In this document: positions 40,562 through 49,686 of the stretch, piece after piece
Layout of the letters: each line of letters begins with the position of its first letter
Numbering within the stretch: position 1 is the first letter of the stretch
Assembly: GCF_019049255.1 (NCBI RefSeq)
Contig: NZ_JAGMUJ010000047.1
Location: forward strand, 18,603-82,602
Length of the DNA: 64,000 nucleotides
From: Streptomyces sp. AC558_RSS880
Lineage (GTDB): Bacteria > Actinomycetota > Actinomycetes > Streptomycetales > Streptomycetaceae
Direction of reading: 5' to 3'
Notes under the pieces: generated by a model
What the model saw: only the letters and a program-made list of their open reading frames with translations
Told to the model about the DNA's origin: nothing
Databases searched by the model: none
Made by a program: the position numbers and the translations under genes

Positions 40562-41200
40562 CTACTGCTCGGTGATGAGCGACCGCGCGGCGACCGCGGC
40601 CGTGTGAGGGCCGACGCCCAGCGCCAGCGCGGCCCGCAGGTCGTCGCCGGTGTCCACGTCCTGCCGTACCGAGTCCACGCCGTCGAGGCCCAGCTCCACG
40701 GCTCCGGACTCCCGGTGCCGGGCCCGGGAACCGGGGCCGAAGAACGGGCGCAGTTCCCGGCCCCGGCTCGCGGCCAGCAACGTCGTGCCGAGCCCGGCGG
40801 CGTCGGCGAGGAACGCGCGCGGGAACGCGGCGGCCGTGTCGAGAACGCGGGCCAGTTCCGGCGGGCGGAGCGCCGGAAGATCGGCGTTGAGGGCCGCGAC
40901 ACACGCCGCGCGGCGAGCGGCTCCCGCCACCGCCGCGCCATGGGTGAGGGCCGCGTTCAGACCGCCGCCCGGCTCGTCCGCGACGATTCCGGCGCCCAGC
41001 GCGGCCAGCTCCCGCGAGGCCAGGACGTCGTCCGTGACGACCACCACATCCCGTACCGCCGGGCATTCCAGCGCGGCCGCCACCGTGTCCTGGGCGAAGG
41101 CGAGCGCCAGACCCGGGCGCAGACCGTCGTCCGCGGTGTCCGCGAGCCTGCTCTTGGCCCGGGCCAGCGGCTTCAGGGGTACCACCAAGGTCCACTGCAC
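40562..41200 (-). CDS. cofC: 2-phospho-L-lactate / phosphoenolpyruvate guanylyltransferase
   Basis: 212 residues. It makes the guanylylated precursor (LPPG or EPPG) of coenzyme F420. Motifs: LVVPLKPLARAKSRLA (the nucleotide-binding start), DVVVVTDDVLASRELAALGA, DEPGGGLNAALTHGAA, VAALNADLPALRP and VDTGDDLRAALALGVG. The family is called CofC, or FbiD in actinobacteria, where PEP rather than phospholactate is the substrate in mycobacteria. The other F420 genes (fbiA/B/C) are not in the window. Confidence 0.9.
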   Translation of the reverse strand: MQWTLVVPLKPLARAKSRLADTADDGLRPGLALAFAQDTVAAALECPAVRDVVVVTDDVLASRELAALGAGIVADEPGGGLNAALTHGAAVAGAARRAACVAALNADLPALRPPELARVLDTAAAFPRAFLADAAGLGTTLLAASRGRELRPFFGPGSRARHRESGAVELGLDGVDSVRQDVDTGDDLRAALALGVGPHTAAVAARSLITEQ

Positions 41201-41421
41201 GAGTGTTACGTCCCTCTCTTGTCGCGGCCATTGTCACCCGGGGAACCGGGCGCCAAGGGGGTCGGGGAAGGGGCGCGAAGCTGCTTGCAAGGGCGAGGGT
41301 GGGAGACGGGCGGGCGTACGGTGTTCTCGACAGACCGGCGGCCCGGGGCGACACTTGTGCGGCCCGCCTGGCCTCCGGGTCCGGGCCCCGGGCCCGTCAT
41401 TCGGAAGAGGAAGGTGTACTT

Positions 41422-42219
41422 GTGCCGCGCCGCAGAATCGGCTTCTGGTACCGCTTCGCCGCGGTTCTCTGCAAACCGCCGCTGGTGGTTCTGCTCAAGC
41501 GGGACTGGCGCGGAATGGAGAACATTCCGGCCGAGGGTGGATTTATCACCGCGGTGAACCACAATTCGCACATCGATCCCTTCGCCTACGCGCACTTTCA
41601 GTACAACACCGGACGCGTTCCGCGATTCCTGGCGAAGAGCGGGCTTTTCAACAAGGGATTCATCGGCGCCGCGATGCGCGGCACCGGGCAGATCCCCGTC
41701 TACCGCGAGAGCACCGACGCGCTCAGCGCCTTCCGGGCCGCGATCGACGCCGTGGAGCGCGGCGAATGCGTCGCCTTCTACCCCGAGGGCACCCTCACCC
41801 GCGACCCGGACGGCTGGCCCATGACCGGCAAGACCGGCGCCGCCCGCGTCGCCCTGCAGACCAAGTGCCCCGTGATCCCGGTCGCCCAGTGGGGCGCCAA
41901 CGAACTGCTGCCCCCGTACGCCAAGAAGCCCAGTCTGCTGCCGCGCAAGACCCACCACGTGCTGGCCGGGCCGCCGGTGGACCTCGACCGCTTCTACGAC
42001 CGGGAGATGACCCCGGAACTGCTCAAGGAGGCGACGGAGGCCATCATGGCGGCCGTCACGCGCCATCTGGAGCAGATCCGTGGTGAGCAGGCCCCCGAGA
42101 CGCCGTACGACCCGCGCCGTGAGCGGATCGAGCAGCGCCGCAGGACGCACACCCAGAAGCGGGAGGAACGGGCGCGGGGCGGCAGGCCCACCGCGCGGGA
42201 AGAAGGGCTGGGCACGTGA
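41422..42219 (+). CDS. plsC: 1-acyl-sn-glycerol-3-phosphate acyltransferase
   Basis: 265 residues. It acylates lysophosphatidate in phospholipid synthesis at the membrane. The two acyltransferase motifs are clear: FITAVNHNSHIDPFAYAHF (NHxxxxD) and CVAFYPEGTLTRDPDG (PEGT), with GQIPVYRESTDALSAFRAA between them. A basic C-terminal tail (ERIEQRRRTHTQKREERARG) follows. The GTG at 41422 has GAGGAAGG upstream. Its stop overlaps the gpsA start by four bases, tying two glycerolipid enzymes together. The 220-bp gap to the divergent cofC has no gene. Confidence 0.93.
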   Translation: MPRRRIGFWYRFAAVLCKPPLVVLLKRDWRGMENIPAEGGFITAVNHNSHIDPFAYAHFQYNTGRVPRFLAKSGLFNKGFIGAAMRGTGQIPVYRESTDALSAFRAAIDAVERGECVAFYPEGTLTRDPDGWPMTGKTGAARVALQTKCPVIPVAQWGANELLPPYAKKPSLLPRKTHHVLAGPPVDLDRFYDREMTPELLKEATEAIMAAVTRHLEQIRGEQAPETPYDPRRERIEQRRRTHTQKREERARGGRPTAREEGLGT

Positions 42220-43226
42220 GCGAGCCGGTCAAGGCGGCCGTCTTCGGCACCGGATCGTGGGGGACGGCCTTCGGCATGGTCCTCGCCGACGCGGGCTGCG
42301 ACGTCGTGCTGTGGGGACGGCGCCCCGAACTCGCCGAGGCGGTCAACTCCACCCGCACCAACCCCGACTACCTGCCCGGGATCGAACTCCCGGAGAACCT
42401 GCGGGCCACCGCGGACGCCGCCGAGGCCGCGCGCGACGCCGACTTCACCGTCCTCGCGGTCCCCTCGCAGACGCTGCGCGGCAACCTCGCCGAGTGGACG
42501 CCGCTGCTCGCGCCCGGCACGGTCCTGGTGTCGCTGATGAAGGGCGTCGAACTCGGCTCCGCGATGCGGATGAGCGAGGTGATCGACGACGTCGCCAAGG
42601 TCGGCGCCGACCGCATCGCCGTGGTCACCGGGCCCAACCTGGCCCGGGAGATCGCCGCCCGGATGCCGGCCGCCGCCGTGGTGGCCTGCACCGACGAAGG
42701 CGTGGCCCAGCGGCTCCAGGCCTCCTGCCACACGCCGTACTTCCGGCCGTACACCAACACCGACGTCGTCGGCTGCGAACTGGGCGGCGCCGTGAAGAAC
42801 GTGATCGGTCTTGCCGTCGGCATCGCGGACGGCATGGGGCTCGGCGACAACGCCAAGGGCTCGCTCATCACCCGCGGCCTCGCCGAGACCACCCGGCTCG
42901 GCGTCGCGCTCGGCGCCGACCCGCTGACCTTCTCCGGACTCGCGGGCCTGGGCGACCTGGTGGCCACCTGCTCCTCGCCGCTGTCGCGCAACCACACCTT
43001 CGGCACCAACCTCGGCAAGGGCCTGACCCTCAAGGAGACCATCGCGGTCACCAAGCAGACCGCGGAGGGCGTCAAGTCCTGCGAGTCGGTGCTGGACCTG
43101 GCCCGCAGGCACGGCGTCGACATGCCGCTCACCGAGACGGTCGTCTCCATCGTGCACGAGGGCAAGCCCCCGGTGGTCGCCGTCGAGGAGCTGATGTCGC
43201 GCAGCGCGAAGCCCGAACGACGCTGA
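42216..43226 (+). CDS. gpsA: NAD(P)-dependent glycerol-3-phosphate dehydrogenase
   Basis: 336 residues. It reduces dihydroxyacetone phosphate to sn-glycerol-3-phosphate, the backbone PlsC-type enzymes acylate. N-terminal Rossmann motif AAVFGTGSWGTAFGMVLADA, FTVLAVPSQTLRGNL, VVTGPNLAREIAARMPAAAV, GGAVKNVIGLAVGIADGMGL with the catalytic Lys, and AGLGDLVATCSSPLSRNHTF. The start GTG overlaps the plsC stop (GTGA), implying coupled translation. Next comes ddlA after an 82-bp gap. Confidence 0.97.
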   Translation: MSEPVKAAVFGTGSWGTAFGMVLADAGCDVVLWGRRPELAEAVNSTRTNPDYLPGIELPENLRATADAAEAARDADFTVLAVPSQTLRGNLAEWTPLLAPGTVLVSLMKGVELGSAMRMSEVIDDVAKVGADRIAVVTGPNLAREIAARMPAAAVVACTDEGVAQRLQASCHTPYFRPYTNTDVVGCELGGAVKNVIGLAVGIADGMGLGDNAKGSLITRGLAETTRLGVALGADPLTFSGLAGLGDLVATCSSPLSRNHTFGTNLGKGLTLKETIAVTKQTAEGVKSCESVLDLARRHGVDMPLTETVVSIVHEGKPPVVAVEELMSRSAKPERR

Positions 43227-43308
43227 GCGACGGCCCCCTCCGTTCGGCTCACGCACGGCGTTGCGGGCGCTGTGTCCCGGTCCTGCGGGCAGGTACTCTC
43301 ATCGCGAT

Positions 43309-44466
43309 ATGAGCACCGAGAACCTCCCCCAGAGCCCCGAGCAGCCGTCCCGCAAGCCGCGTGTGGCCGTCGTGTTCGGCGGGCGCAGCTCCGAACACGG
43401 GATCTCCGTGGTCACCGCCGGCGCCGTCCTCAAGGCCATCGACCGGACCGCGTACGACGTCCTGCCGATCGGCATCACCACGGACGGCCGCTGGGCGCTC
43501 ACCGCCGACGAGCCGGAACGCATGGCGATCAGCGACCGCCGTACGCCCAGCGTCGACCAGCTCGCCGAGTCGACGGAGGGCGGTGTGGTGCTCCCCGTCG
43601 ACCCCGCCAGCCGCGAAGTCGTCTACAGCGAGCCGGGCTCGGTGCCCAAGGCGCTCGGCGAGGTCGACGTGGTCTTCCCGGTGCTGCACGGCCCCTACGG
43701 CGAGGACGGCACCCTCCAGGGCCTCCTGGAGCTCTCCGGCGTCCCCTACGTCGGTTCGGGCGTGCTCGCCTCGGCCGTCGGCCAGGACAAGGAGTACATG
43801 AAGCGGGTGTTCACCTCCTTCGGGCTGAAGGTCGGCCCGTACGTGGTGATCCGGCCGCGCGAGTGGCAGCGGGACGAGTCCGCCGCCCGCAAGAAGATCG
43901 TCGACTTCGCCGGCGAGCACGGCTGGCCGCTGTTCGTGAAGCCCGCCCGCGCGGGCTCGTCGATCGGCATCACCAAGGTCGACGACATCTCCGGCCTGGA
44001 CGAGGCGATCGCCGAGGCCCGGCGCCACGACCCGAAGATCCTCGTCGAGGCGGCGCTGCGCGGCCGCGAGATCGAGTGCGGCGTGCTGGAGTTCGAGGAC
44101 GGCCCGCGCGCCTCGCTGCCGGCCGAGATCCCGCCGCCCGACGCGCACGCGTACTACGACTTCGAGGCCAAGTACATCGACTCCACGCCCGGCATCGTGC
44201 CCGCGCCGCTGACCGACGAGGAGACGGCCGAGGTGCGGCGGCTCGCGGTGGAGGCGTTCGACGCGGCCTCCTGCGAAGGGCTGGTCCGCGCGGACTTCTT
44301 CCTCACCGAGGACGGCGAGTTCGTGATCAACGAGATCAACACCATGCCCGGCTTCACGCCCATCTCGATGTACCCGCAGATGTGGCAGGCCACCGGGGTC
44401 GGCTACCCGGAACTGGTCGACCTGCTGGTGCGGGCGGCACTGCGCCGGTCGACCGGGCTGCGCTGA
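43309..44466 (+). CDS. ddlA: D-alanine--D-alanine ligase
   Basis: ATP-grasp enzyme making D-Ala-D-Ala for peptidoglycan; 385 residues, the longer actinobacterial/DdlA type. Motifs: VAVVFGGRSSEHGISVVTAG, VFPVLHGPYGEDGTLQGLLE, the ATP-grasp loop PLFVKPARAGSSIGITKV, and the metal-binding RADFFLTEDGEFVINEINTM, PGFTPISMYPQ. The ATG lies about ten bases after TACTCT (43294-43299) and has no Shine-Dalgarno, so the message may be leaderless. The downstream terminator is embedded in the convergent lipoprotein gene. Confidence 0.97.
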   Translation: MSTENLPQSPEQPSRKPRVAVVFGGRSSEHGISVVTAGAVLKAIDRTAYDVLPIGITTDGRWALTADEPERMAISDRRTPSVDQLAESTEGGVVLPVDPASREVVYSEPGSVPKALGEVDVVFPVLHGPYGEDGTLQGLLELSGVPYVGSGVLASAVGQDKEYMKRVFTSFGLKVGPYVVIRPREWQRDESAARKKIVDFAGEHGWPLFVKPARAGSSIGITKVDDISGLDEAIAEARRHDPKILVEAALRGREIECGVLEFEDGPRASLPAEIPPPDAHAYYDFEAKYIDSTPGIVPAPLTDEETAEVRRLAVEAFDAASCEGLVRADFFLTEDGEFVINEINTMPGFTPISMYPQMWQATGVGYPELVDLLVRAALRRSTGLR

Positions 44467-44485
44467 GCCGCCGCGCACGCACGCT

Positions 44486-44992
44486 TCAGAAGGCGATCCC
44501 CTCGGGGATCGCCTTCTTCAGGGCCGGGGCGAGATCGATCAGTACGCCCGTGCTGTCCCGTCCGTCGGCCACTTCGACCTCGACATACGCCTCGCGGTTG
44601 GCGGTGGTGAAGCGCTGTACGTCGTCGTCCCCCGTCTCCATGAGCCAGTCGACGCCGTTCACTCCGCCCGGCACCGCGTCGGCGTCGTTCCCGTTGGCCA
44701 CCTTGGGGTCGGCCATCTTCGGGGGTCGCTCGACACCGCACCGCAGTATGATCGCCACGCCGCCCCAGCCCGCGGTCAGTTCGGACGCGGGTTCGGGATC
44801 GTCGCGACTCTCACCGTCCACCTTCGCCGGCAGGGCCTCGTCCAGGTTTCGGCACAGTTCGGTGACCTTCGCGTCCGGGCTGGGAACCGCCGTGGACGCG
44901 CTGTCGTCTGCCGAGGAGCAGCCTGCGGCGGTGATCAGCACCGCGAGCGCGGACAGGACGGTGTGCCGGTGACGGAAAGAGTTCACCGGCAC
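44486..44992 (-). CDS. DUF3515 lipoprotein
   Basis: 168 residues. Signal peptide with lipobox: HRHTVLSALAVLITAAGCSS, lipid-modified Cys at about 25. The mature part contains ELCRNLDEALPAKVDG, GWGGVAIILRCGVERPP and REAYVEVEVADGRDSTGVLI, the DUF3515 pattern. Two further Cys residues (in ELCRNL and ILRCGV) may form a disulphide. The family sits beside ddl in many actinobacteria including mycobacteria, so a cell-envelope role is likely. Its last codons double as the ddlA terminator. Confidence 0.85.
   Translation of the reverse strand: MPVNSFRHRHTVLSALAVLITAAGCSSADDSASTAVPSPDAKVTELCRNLDEALPAKVDGESRDDPEPASELTAGWGGVAIILRCGVERPPKMADPKVANGNDADAVPGGVNGVDWLMETGDDDVQRFTTANREAYVEVEVADGRDSTGVLIDLAPALKKAIPEGIAF
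44489..44516 (+). terminator. ddlA terminator embedded in the DUF3515 coding sequence
   Basis: A 13-bp perfect stem (44489-44501 with 44504-44516) closed by two bases lies 22 bases after the ddlA stop. On the other strand it encodes the last nine residues of the lipoprotein (KAIPEGIAF region). Confidence 0.7.
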
Positions 44993-45006
44993 AGGGTAGA
45001 CGGGGG

Positions 45007-45240
45007 CTACAGATGGACGACCGGACAGGTCAGGGTACGGGTGATGCCGTCCACTTGCTGGACTTTGGCGACCACCATGCGGCCCAGGTCGTCGACGGTG
45101 TCGGCCTGGGCGCGCACGATCACGTCGTACGGTCCGGTCACGTCCTCGGCCTGGATGACTCCAGGGATCTTGCCGATCAGCTCGGCGACGGTCGACGCCT
45201 TGCCGACCTCCGTCTGGATCAGGATGTACGCCTGTACCAC
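45007..45240 (-). CDS. Stand-alone Lrp/AsnC ligand-binding (RAM) domain protein
   Basis: 77 residues: MVQAYILIQTEVGKASTVAE, LIGKIPGVIQAEDVTGPYDV, IVRAQADTVDDLGRMVVAKV, ending TRTLTCPVVHL. This is the whole RAM (ACT-like) domain with no helix-turn-helix. Such small proteins (SARP-like ligand domains) bind amino acids and may oligomerise with full Lrp proteins. The GTG has GGAGG four bases upstream. It lies 14 bp upstream of the DUF3515 gene on the same strand and is divergent from thiL. Confidence 0.88.
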   Translation of the reverse strand: MVQAYILIQTEVGKASTVAELIGKIPGVIQAEDVTGPYDVIVRAQADTVDDLGRMVVAKVQQVDGITRTLTCPVVHL

Positions 45241-45446
45241 GGAACCTCCAGGGCGGCCACGAGGATCATGTGGGGAAAAGGAACGCCACGGTATCGCGTC
45301 GCCGCTCGTCGCGGGGAGACCTGCGGGAACCGGGCCTTGTGCGCCGGGGTACAGGCACGGGGGAAGTCGACGGTCATTTCGACCGTAGCGAGGACTCGGA
45401 CCACTCGCGACCGGGCACGGACAGGGATAGAAGGGTCGAAAGGGAA

Positions 45447-46408
45447 ATGAAGGGCACTGTTGGTGAGCTCGGCGAGTTCGGGCTCATCAGGGAGCTCACC
45501 TCCCGTCTCACCACCACCCCGGCGGTCCGGGTCGGCCCCGGCGACGACGCCGCGGTGGTCTCCGCGCCCGACCGCAGGGTCGTGGCCAGCACCGACATCC
45601 TGCTGGAGGGCCGGCACTTCCGCCGCGACTGGTCCACGGCCTACGACGTCGGCCGCAAGGCCGCCGCGCAGAACCTCGCCGACATCGCCGCCATGGGCGC
45701 CGTGCCGACCGCTCTGCTGCTCGGCCTCGTCGTCCCGGCGGAACTGCCGGTGACCTGGCCCAGCGAGCTGATGGACGGCCTGCGCGACGAGTGCCAGGTG
45801 GCCGGTGCCGCGGTCGTCGGCGGCGATGTCGTGCGCGGCGACACGATCATGGTGTCGATCACGGCGCTCGGCGATCTGCGCAACCAGGAGCCCGTGACCC
45901 GGGGCGGCGCGCAGCCGGGTGACCTCGTCGCGGTGACCGGCTGGCTGGGCTGGTCCGCGGCCGGGCACGCGGTGCTCTCCCGCGGTTTCCGCTCGCCGCG
46001 CGCCTTCGTCGAGGCGCACCGGCGTCCCGAACCGCCGTACCACGCGGGACCGGCCGCCGCCGGTCTCGGCGCGACCGCGATGTGCGACGTGAGCGACGGG
46101 CTGATCGCCGACCTCGGGCACATCGCCGAGGCCAGCAAGGTCCGCATCGACATCCGCTCCGGCGCGATCGACATCCCCTCGCAGATGAACGACATCGGCC
46201 AGGCCGTCGGCGTCGACCCCATGCAGTGGGTGCTGACCGGGGGAGAGGACCACGCGATCGTGGCGACCTTCCCGCCGGACGTGAAGCTGCCCGCCCGCTG
46301 GAAGGTGATCGGCGAGGTGCTCAACCCGTCGGCGCTTCCCCAGGTGACGGTCGACGGGGCGCCCTGGACCACCCAGGGCGGCTGGGACCACTTCGGGGAC
46401 ATCGAGTC

Positions 46409-46412
<4 letters not shown>
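45447..46412 (+). CDS. thiL: Thiamine-monophosphate kinase
   Basis: 321 residues. It phosphorylates thiamine phosphate to the active cofactor thiamine diphosphate. PurM/AIRS fold motifs: GPGDDAAVVSAPDRRVVAST, DILLEGRHFRRDWSTAYDVG, NLADIAAMGAVPTALLLGLV, AAVVGGDVVRGDTIMVSITA, CDVSDGLIADLGHIAEAS and VLTGGEDHAIVATFP. The ATG at 45447 follows GAAAGGG closely. Its stop overlaps the thiD start (ATGA). Confidence 0.95.
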
Positions 46413-47206
<794 letters not shown>

Positions 47207-47371
47207 GCCCGCCGCTCCCGCCGTTCCCGCCGTTCCCGCGGACAATCGTGCCGCGGGACGGCACGGGTGGGCTGGGGGTACCCCCTCTGGGGGAGGCACC
47301 CCGCAAGCGCCGGGTCGCGCAACCCACCCCGCCTGCCGACCACCTCGCAAACGCGCCGGACCACAGCAAAA

Positions 47372-47399
47372 AGCCGGCCCACCCCAAGGTGGACCGGCT
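47372..47399 (-). terminator. rpmB terminator
   Basis: Twelve-base arms (47372-47383 and 47388-47399, one mismatch) with a four-base loop. Read leftward it is followed by TTTTTGC, a proper T-tract. The rest of the 47207-47442 gap contains GC-rich palindromes such as GGGGGTACCCCC near 47275 but no gene. Confidence 0.8.
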
Positions 47400-47442
47400 A
47401 AGTGCGGCGAAACCGGCTATGGCCGCGCGCTCAGCGAAAGCG

Positions 47443-47628
47443 TCAGCGCGAGACCTTGCCGGCCTTGATGCACGAGGTGCAGGCGTTCACGCGCTTCGGC
47501 GTCCCGCCGACCACGGTACGCACGCGCTGGATGTTCGGGTTCCAGCGACGGGGCGTACGGCGGTGCGAGTGCGAGATGTTGTTGCCGAAGCCCGGCCCCT
47601 TGCCGCAGACGTCGCAGTTGGCAGCCAC
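47443..47628 (-). CDS. rpmB: Ribosomal protein bL28
   Basis: 61 residues: AANCDVCGKGPGFGNNISHS, RRTPRRWNPNIQRVRTVVGG, ending CTSCIKAGKVSR. The two CxxC pairs make this the zinc-binding (C+) form; many streptomycetes also have a Cys-free paralogue used under zinc limitation. The GTG is preceded by GGAGTGACCC. The upstream leader (47629-47700) contains a perfect hairpin GATCCCGGC/GCCGGGATC at 47664-47683 whose role is unknown. Confidence 0.95.
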   Translation of the reverse strand: MAANCDVCGKGPGFGNNISHSHRRTPRRWNPNIQRVRTVVGGTPKRVNACTSCIKAGKVSR

Positions 47629-47895
47629 GGGTCACTCCAAAGACTTCAGATGCACTTACGGTTGATCCCGGCAGGCCGGGATCGAAATTCCGGGCTCCAG
47701 GAGCCCCGTGGAATCTGAGTGGCGTTACCGGGTGAAAGGCCCGATCAGATCGGGCAACCGGAGCAGCATACAACGGCTGCACCCGTAGAACGAAACTACC
47801 ACGGCAGCTCAGAGGCCCGCCTCCAGCCCTCTTCCGGTGGGCGGCGCCCCACGGTCTACGCTGCCTGCCACGGCCGGCAGCTCAGGGAGGCGCAG

Positions 47896-49620
47896 GTGGC
47901 GCAGGTGCCGCAGACATTCTTCGATGCTCTCGCGGTGCGTTCCTGGTGCGGTCTCGCGCTCGAGGCGCTGGGACGGGCCCGGGAGGAGATCGACGCGATC
48001 AACGTCTACCCGGTGGCGGACGGGGACACCGGGACGAACCTCTATCTGACCGTCGAGTCGGCGACCGCGGCGGTGGAAGCGGTGTTCGAGGGGCACCAGG
48101 CCGGCGGGGACCGGCGGCCCACGCTGGCCGACGCCGTACGGGCGATGGCGCACGGGGCGCTGATCGGCGCCCGCGGCAACTCCGGGACGATCCTGGCGCA
48201 GCTGCTGCGCGGCATGGCCCAGGAACTTGCCGGTGACGAGGCCCCGGCGCACGCCGACGGGGAGGGACTGCGGATCGCCCTGCGGCACGCGGCCGACTCC
48301 GCGCGCCAGGCGGTCGCGCATCCCGTCGAGGGCACGGTCCTCACCGTCGCCTCGGCCGCCGCCGACGCGGCCGGCCGGACGGAGGGCGACTGCGGGGCGG
48401 TGGCGCGGGCGGCCCACGAGGGAGCCCGCGCGGCACTCGCCGAGACCCCGGCCCGGCTGGCCGTCCTCAAGCGCGCCGGAGTGGTCGACGCGGGCGGCAG
48501 GGGGCTGGTGGCGGTGCTCGCGGCACTGGTGGAGACGTTCACGGGGGAGGCGCCGCGGGGCATGCCCGCGGTGGGCGGCCCGTGGAGCGGTTCCGTGCGC
48601 ACCACCGGTCCCGTGCCGCACGCGCGCGTGGAGGAGGCCGGCGGCCTCGGTGAGTGCGCGGACGGCGGTGCCGCGCCGGGAGCGGGGCCCGGGGGACCGG
48701 CCTTCGAGGTGATCTATCTGCTGGAGGCCGGGGACGCGGCCGTCGCGCGGCTGCGGAACCGGCTCGACGCGCTGGGCGACTCGCTCGTGGTGGTCGGCGG
48801 GGACGGGCTGTGGAACGTCCACGTCCACGTCGACGACGCGGGCGCCGCCGTGGAGGCCGGGGTCGAGGCCGGACGGCCGTACCGGATCCGGATCACCCAC
48901 TTCGGCGCGGGGGACGTCCACACGACCGGGGCCGAGCCGGCGGCGCCCGGGGAACGCGCTCAGCGGGCCGTCGTGGCCGTGGTGCCCGGCGAGGGCCTGG
49001 CGGGTCTGTACGCCGAGGCCGGCGCGACCACCGTGCTGGCCCGTCCCGGGGAGCCGCCCGCGAGCGGTGAACTCGTCCAGGCGGTACGGCGTGCGCACGC
49101 GCGGGAGGTGGTGCTGCTGCCCAACGACGCCGACCTGCGCCACACCGCCGCCGCGGCGGCCGAGCAGGTCCGGGCGGAGGGCGTCCGGGTGGCCCTCATC
49201 CCGACCCGCTCCGCGGTCCAGGGCATCGCGGCGCTCGCGGTGCACGAGCCGGAGCGCCGCTTCGACGAGGACGTGGTGTCGATGACGTCGGCGGCGGGCG
49301 CGACCCGCTACGCCGAGGTCACCGTCGCCGAGCGCCAGTCCTGGACCATGGCGGGCATCTGCCAGGCGGGCGACGTCCTCGGCCTGGTCGACGGGGACGT
49401 GGCCGTGATCGGGCAGGACCTCACGGCCACCGCCGAGGCCGTCCTCGACCGCATGCTCGCGGCCGGCGGCGAACTGGTCACCCTGGTCCTCGGCGACGGC
49501 ACCCCCGATTCCGTCGCCGCGCACCTGGAGACCCGCGTCCGCGAGGGCTACCTCGCCGTCGACACGGTGGTGTACCACGGCGGCAGACAGGGTGCCCTGC
49601 TGCTCATCGGGGTGGAGTGA
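47896..49620 (+). CDS. DAK2/DhaL-domain kinase, FakA-like
   Basis: 574 residues. The N-terminal DhaL domain binds ATP-Mg: INVYPVADGDTGTNLYLTVE with the metal-chelating Asp residues, and ALIGARGNSGTILAQLLRGM. The C-terminal half matches the YloV/FakA type: VIYLLEAGDAAVARLRNRL, LWNVHVHVDDAGAAVEAG, VLLPNDADLRHTAAAAAEQV. In Firmicutes FakA with FakB phosphorylates exogenous fatty acids. In actinobacteria this recG-adjacent homologue is largely uncharacterised. The GTG has AGGGAGG six bases upstream. recG starts 66 bp downstream, a conserved order. Confidence 0.85.
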   Translation: MAQVPQTFFDALAVRSWCGLALEALGRAREEIDAINVYPVADGDTGTNLYLTVESATAAVEAVFEGHQAGGDRRPTLADAVRAMAHGALIGARGNSGTILAQLLRGMAQELAGDEAPAHADGEGLRIALRHAADSARQAVAHPVEGTVLTVASAAADAAGRTEGDCGAVARAAHEGARAALAETPARLAVLKRAGVVDAGGRGLVAVLAALVETFTGEAPRGMPAVGGPWSGSVRTTGPVPHARVEEAGGLGECADGGAAPGAGPGGPAFEVIYLLEAGDAAVARLRNRLDALGDSLVVVGGDGLWNVHVHVDDAGAAVEAGVEAGRPYRIRITHFGAGDVHTTGAEPAAPGERAQRAVVAVVPGEGLAGLYAEAGATTVLARPGEPPASGELVQAVRRAHAREVVLLPNDADLRHTAAAAAEQVRAEGVRVALIPTRSAVQGIAALAVHEPERRFDEDVVSMTSAAGATRYAEVTVAERQSWTMAGICQAGDVLGLVDGDVAVIGQDLTATAEAVLDRMLAAGGELVTLVLGDGTPDSVAAHLETRVREGYLAVDTVVYHGGRQGALLLIGVE

Positions 49621-49686
49621 CCCCGGCGGGACCTCCGCGAGGAGCCGGGCCCCGGCGCCCGCGTGTTGTCAGTGTCGTGGTGTGCA

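Noticed and set aside
47207..47370. Small frames on both strands around the GGGGGTACCCCC palindrome
   Set aside because: No ribosome-binding site or conserved text; the region looks like GC-rich intergenic repeats next to the rpmB terminator.
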